Shown in pieces: positions 6,614 through 7,965 of a stretch of 7,965 bases of DNA. The DNA comes from Verrucomicrobiota bacterium (lineage in GTDB: Bacteria > Verrucomicrobiota > Verrucomicrobiia > Chthoniobacterales > UBA10450). A program made the translations under genes and the position numbers. The stretch spans positions 3,095 through 11,059 of the forward strand of contig QHNB01000151.1 of the NCBI GenBank assembly GCA_003217965.1, given 5' to 3'. The notes under the pieces were generated by a model. That model searched no databases. It was given only the letters and a program-made list of their open reading frames with translations, and had not been told where the DNA came from. How positions within the stretch are numbered: position 1 is the first letter of the stretch; the number at the start of each line of letters is the position of its first letter.

Positions 6614-7715
6614 AAATCGCGCTCACTCCCTCGACTAATTTCGCTTCCGATCGCCAGTTTTTGGCCAGCGTGTAACGGCGGTTCGCGACCTGCGCCGCAC
6701 GCAAATAGGTAAAGACGTCCGCACCGCGGAATCCGTAGATTGCCTGTTTCGGGTCGCCGATCAGAAACACGGACGCGTCGCTGTCGCGATAAATTTGCGA
6801 GAATATCGAGTATTGCACGGGATCCGTGTCTTGAAATTCGTCGATGAGCGCGACGGCAAAACGCTCGCGCAAACTTCTTCCTAGTTGTTGGCCGCGCTTG
6901 CTGCGCAAGGCCTGATCCAAGCGGGTAAGCATATCGTCAAAGGACTGCACCCGCCGCTCCATTTTCCGGCGAGGCAATTCACGGCGGGCCCAAAGGCAAA
7001 ACTGTGCTTGCAGCGCTACAACGAAACGATCCGCCAATTCCGTGAGCTCTTCATAATCACCACGTTTCGACCACACATCCGCGATTTTACTTTCGAGAAC
7101 GGCCAGATCCTCGGGCGGCGGCAAGACGCGCAACGTTGGATCGTTTGTCAGTTGCTCAAGTAAACTAGCTAATTGCTCCGGCTTGATCCGACCGCGAACT
7201 AGCGCCGCCATGATCGGATCAGCAGTATAAAAATGTGCGCGCCAGAAATCATCGGCGATTTCGTGGAGAAAACGTGACTGTTCGGTGGTGAGCTCAGTCT
7301 CGAAAAGAACGGCGCTTTCAAAAGCACGGTCGGCCAGCACGCGCGCGCAAAATCCGTGGATCGTAAAAACGGACGCTTCGTCGAAACTATGGAGCGCCAA
7401 TTCCAGTCTGTGGGCGAGTTTAGTTCGATCCGCGGCTTTCCGCATAATCGCCTCAACGAAGTCCCAATCCGCCGTTCCGTTCCGCGCCCAGCGAAGCGCG
7501 TCGACTATCACTTGGCGGATTCGGCCGCGTAGCTCCGCCGTGGCAAGTTCAGTGTAAGTGGCGACTAGTATTTTTTCGATCGGAATGCCGTGTTCGGCGA
7601 TGAATCGCAGCACGATCGCAGAGATCGTCGTTGTCTTGCCAGTGCCGGCGCTGGCTTCGATTACAGTGAATCCCTTTTCCAGAGGGGTGAAAGCGGCGTC
7701 GAACTCCTGATTCAT
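6432..7715 (-). CDS. recB: RecB N-terminal fragment: helicase motifs I-IV (frame broken at about 6550)
   Basis: This is the first half of RecB, the 3'-5' SF1A helicase of RecBCD. Visible motifs are Walker A EASAGTGKTTTI (20-31), motif Ia ATYTELATAELRGRI (52-66), FTIHGFCARVL (117-127), SFDDMLTRLDQAL (258-270), Walker B LIDEFQDTDPVQY (290-302), motif III IGDPKQAIYGFRGAD (319-333) and motif IV AKNWRSEAKLV (351-361). The RecB-like sequence runs to IKLVPVKASGS (about residue 390). The last 36 or so residues, to the stop at 6432, are a basic out-of-frame tail. The start is firm: ATG at 7715 overlaps the recC stop in ATGA. The region between residues about 190 and 255 is shorter than in E. coli. Joined with the downstream fragment, RecB would be about 1034 residues against 1180 in E. 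coli. Confidence 0.92.
   Translation of the reverse strand: MNQEFDAAFTPLEKGFTVIEASAGTGKTTTISAIVLRFIAEHGIPIEKILVATYTELATAELRGRIRQVIVDALRWARNGTADWDFVEAIMRKAADRTKLAHRLELALHSFDEASVFTIHGFCARVLADRAFESAVLFETELTTEQSRFLHEIADDFWRAHFYTADPIMAALVRGRIKPEQLASLLEQLTNDPTLRVLPPPEDLAVLESKIADVWSKRGDYEELTELADRFVVALQAQFCLWARRELPRRKMERRVQSFDDMLTRLDQALRSKRGQQLGRSLRERFAVALIDEFQDTDPVQYSIFSQIYRDSDASVFLIGDPKQAIYGFRGADVFTYLRAAQVANRRYTLAKNWRSEAKLVEGVSAIFGLRDTAFVIPGIKLVPVKASGSQAKGHWRCRRNRQAPGKQCQDRRRENQSSRYRRAGDE
6535..6560 (-). other. recB: Frame break in recB
   Basis: Homology to RecB leaves the upstream frame after PVKASGS and resumes in the downstream frame at ATGVAGEIAKLL. Reading through requires skipping one base after the CAG codon at 6545-6543 (a +1 shift). 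No heptameric slippery site or long homopolymer lies at the junction. The E. coli protein, as remembered, has about 40 residues between the corresponding PVKSAG and the AAQIRDWL helix, while only about 7 are present here. A deletion of about 100 nt, not divisible by three, therefore fits better than a single-base error. Confidence 0.75.
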
Positions 7716-7965
7716 GCTCGTTTCCGCTCAGAAAAAATCGGCATTAAAACGCGGCGGCTGATTTTCTCCCATTCGTCGTCGAGGGGGTCGTTGACGCAGC
7801 GAAACGCAAGCCGGATGTAGGGATCCTCTTGCTCACCTTTCCCTTCGCGTTCGTTCCCTTTCCAAATTTGTCCAGCCGCATATCGGGCATTCTCTTCCGC
7901 TTTTCCCCCCGCGATTTTTTCGGCGAAGGTCCAGGAAGTTCTCGGAAAAAGCGGAAGGGGCTGTC
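7712..7965 (-). CDS. recC: RecC C-terminus (partial, 5' end beyond the right edge)
   Basis: Only the last 83 residues and the stop are in the window; the first full codon begins at 7963. The fragment starts QPLPLFPRTSWTFAEKIA, continues through AGQIWKGNEREGKGEQEDPY and IRLAFRCVNDPLDDEWEKI, and ends SRRVLMPIFSERKRA. This fits the RecC tail: a 'PL.F.P...W' entry, a 'W.GN.....GE..DPY..LAFR' core and a final 'LLP.F' strand like the E. coli end. RecC is the inactive helicase/nuclease-like subunit that splits the DNA strands and recognises Chi, but those regions lie outside the window. The stop TGA overlaps recB's ATG as ATGA, so the two are translationally coupled with no ptrA between. The identification rests on the short tail plus position immediately before recB. 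Confidence 0.85.
   Translation of the reverse strand, partial: QPLPLFPRTSWTFAEKIAGGKAEENARYAAGQIWKGNEREGKGEQEDPYIRLAFRCVNDPLDDEWEKISRRVLMPIFSERKRA

Noticed and set aside
1..7965. CRISPR array, tRNA/rRNA genes, insertion sequences or phage genes
   Set aside because: No spaced repeats, no recognisable RNA gene sequence and no transposase or terminal inverted repeats were seen; nearly the whole window is accounted for by five minus-strand genes.
2845..7965. The recCBD block as part of a novel defence island with the exporter
   Set aside because: RecBCD is a common housekeeping repair complex and a 148-nt gap separates it from the exporter pair; nothing in the sequence ties the two functionally.

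Overview
Every gene in this window lies on the minus strand, so transcription runs from high to low coordinates. Two functional blocks are present. The upstream block (7965 down to 2845) is a recC-recB-recD operon encoding the RecBCD helicase-nuclease for double-strand break repair. It holds the last 83 residues of RecC, RecB, and a complete RecD. The recC/recB junction is a 4-nt ATGA overlap and the recB/recD junction is a 14-nt overlap. No ptrA protease gene separates recC from recB, unlike in E. coli.

RecB is not an intact reading frame. Helicase motifs I-IV lie in one frame (from 7715) and motifs V-VI plus the C-terminal nuclease domain lie in another (down to 4610). The homology switches frame at about 6535-6560. 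Compared with E. coli RecB recalled from memory, roughly 30 residues also seem to be missing there. All recognised catalytic motifs survive on one side or the other, so this is either a recent lesion or a sequencing/assembly error.

After a 148-nt intergenic region comes the second block (2696 down to the left edge): a cytoplasmic PpiC/parvulin-like protein, then, by a 4-nt ATGA overlap, the first 538 codons of a large ABC exporter. The exporter has an unusual N-terminus: two tandem cyclic-nucleotide-binding domains, an acidic/basic linker, an intact C39 double-glycine leader peptidase, and the first membrane segments. It runs off the left edge before the ATPase domain. The pair looks like a ligand-gated peptide-maturation and export system. 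Its substrate peptide is not in this window.

The organism is a bacterium of moderate GC content with tightly overlapping genes and weak Shine-Dalgarno signals. The gene content would fit an environmental, possibly metagenomic, genome of the Verrucomicrobia type, but nothing here proves the phylum. No RNA genes, insertion sequences, CRISPR arrays or tRNAs were seen.
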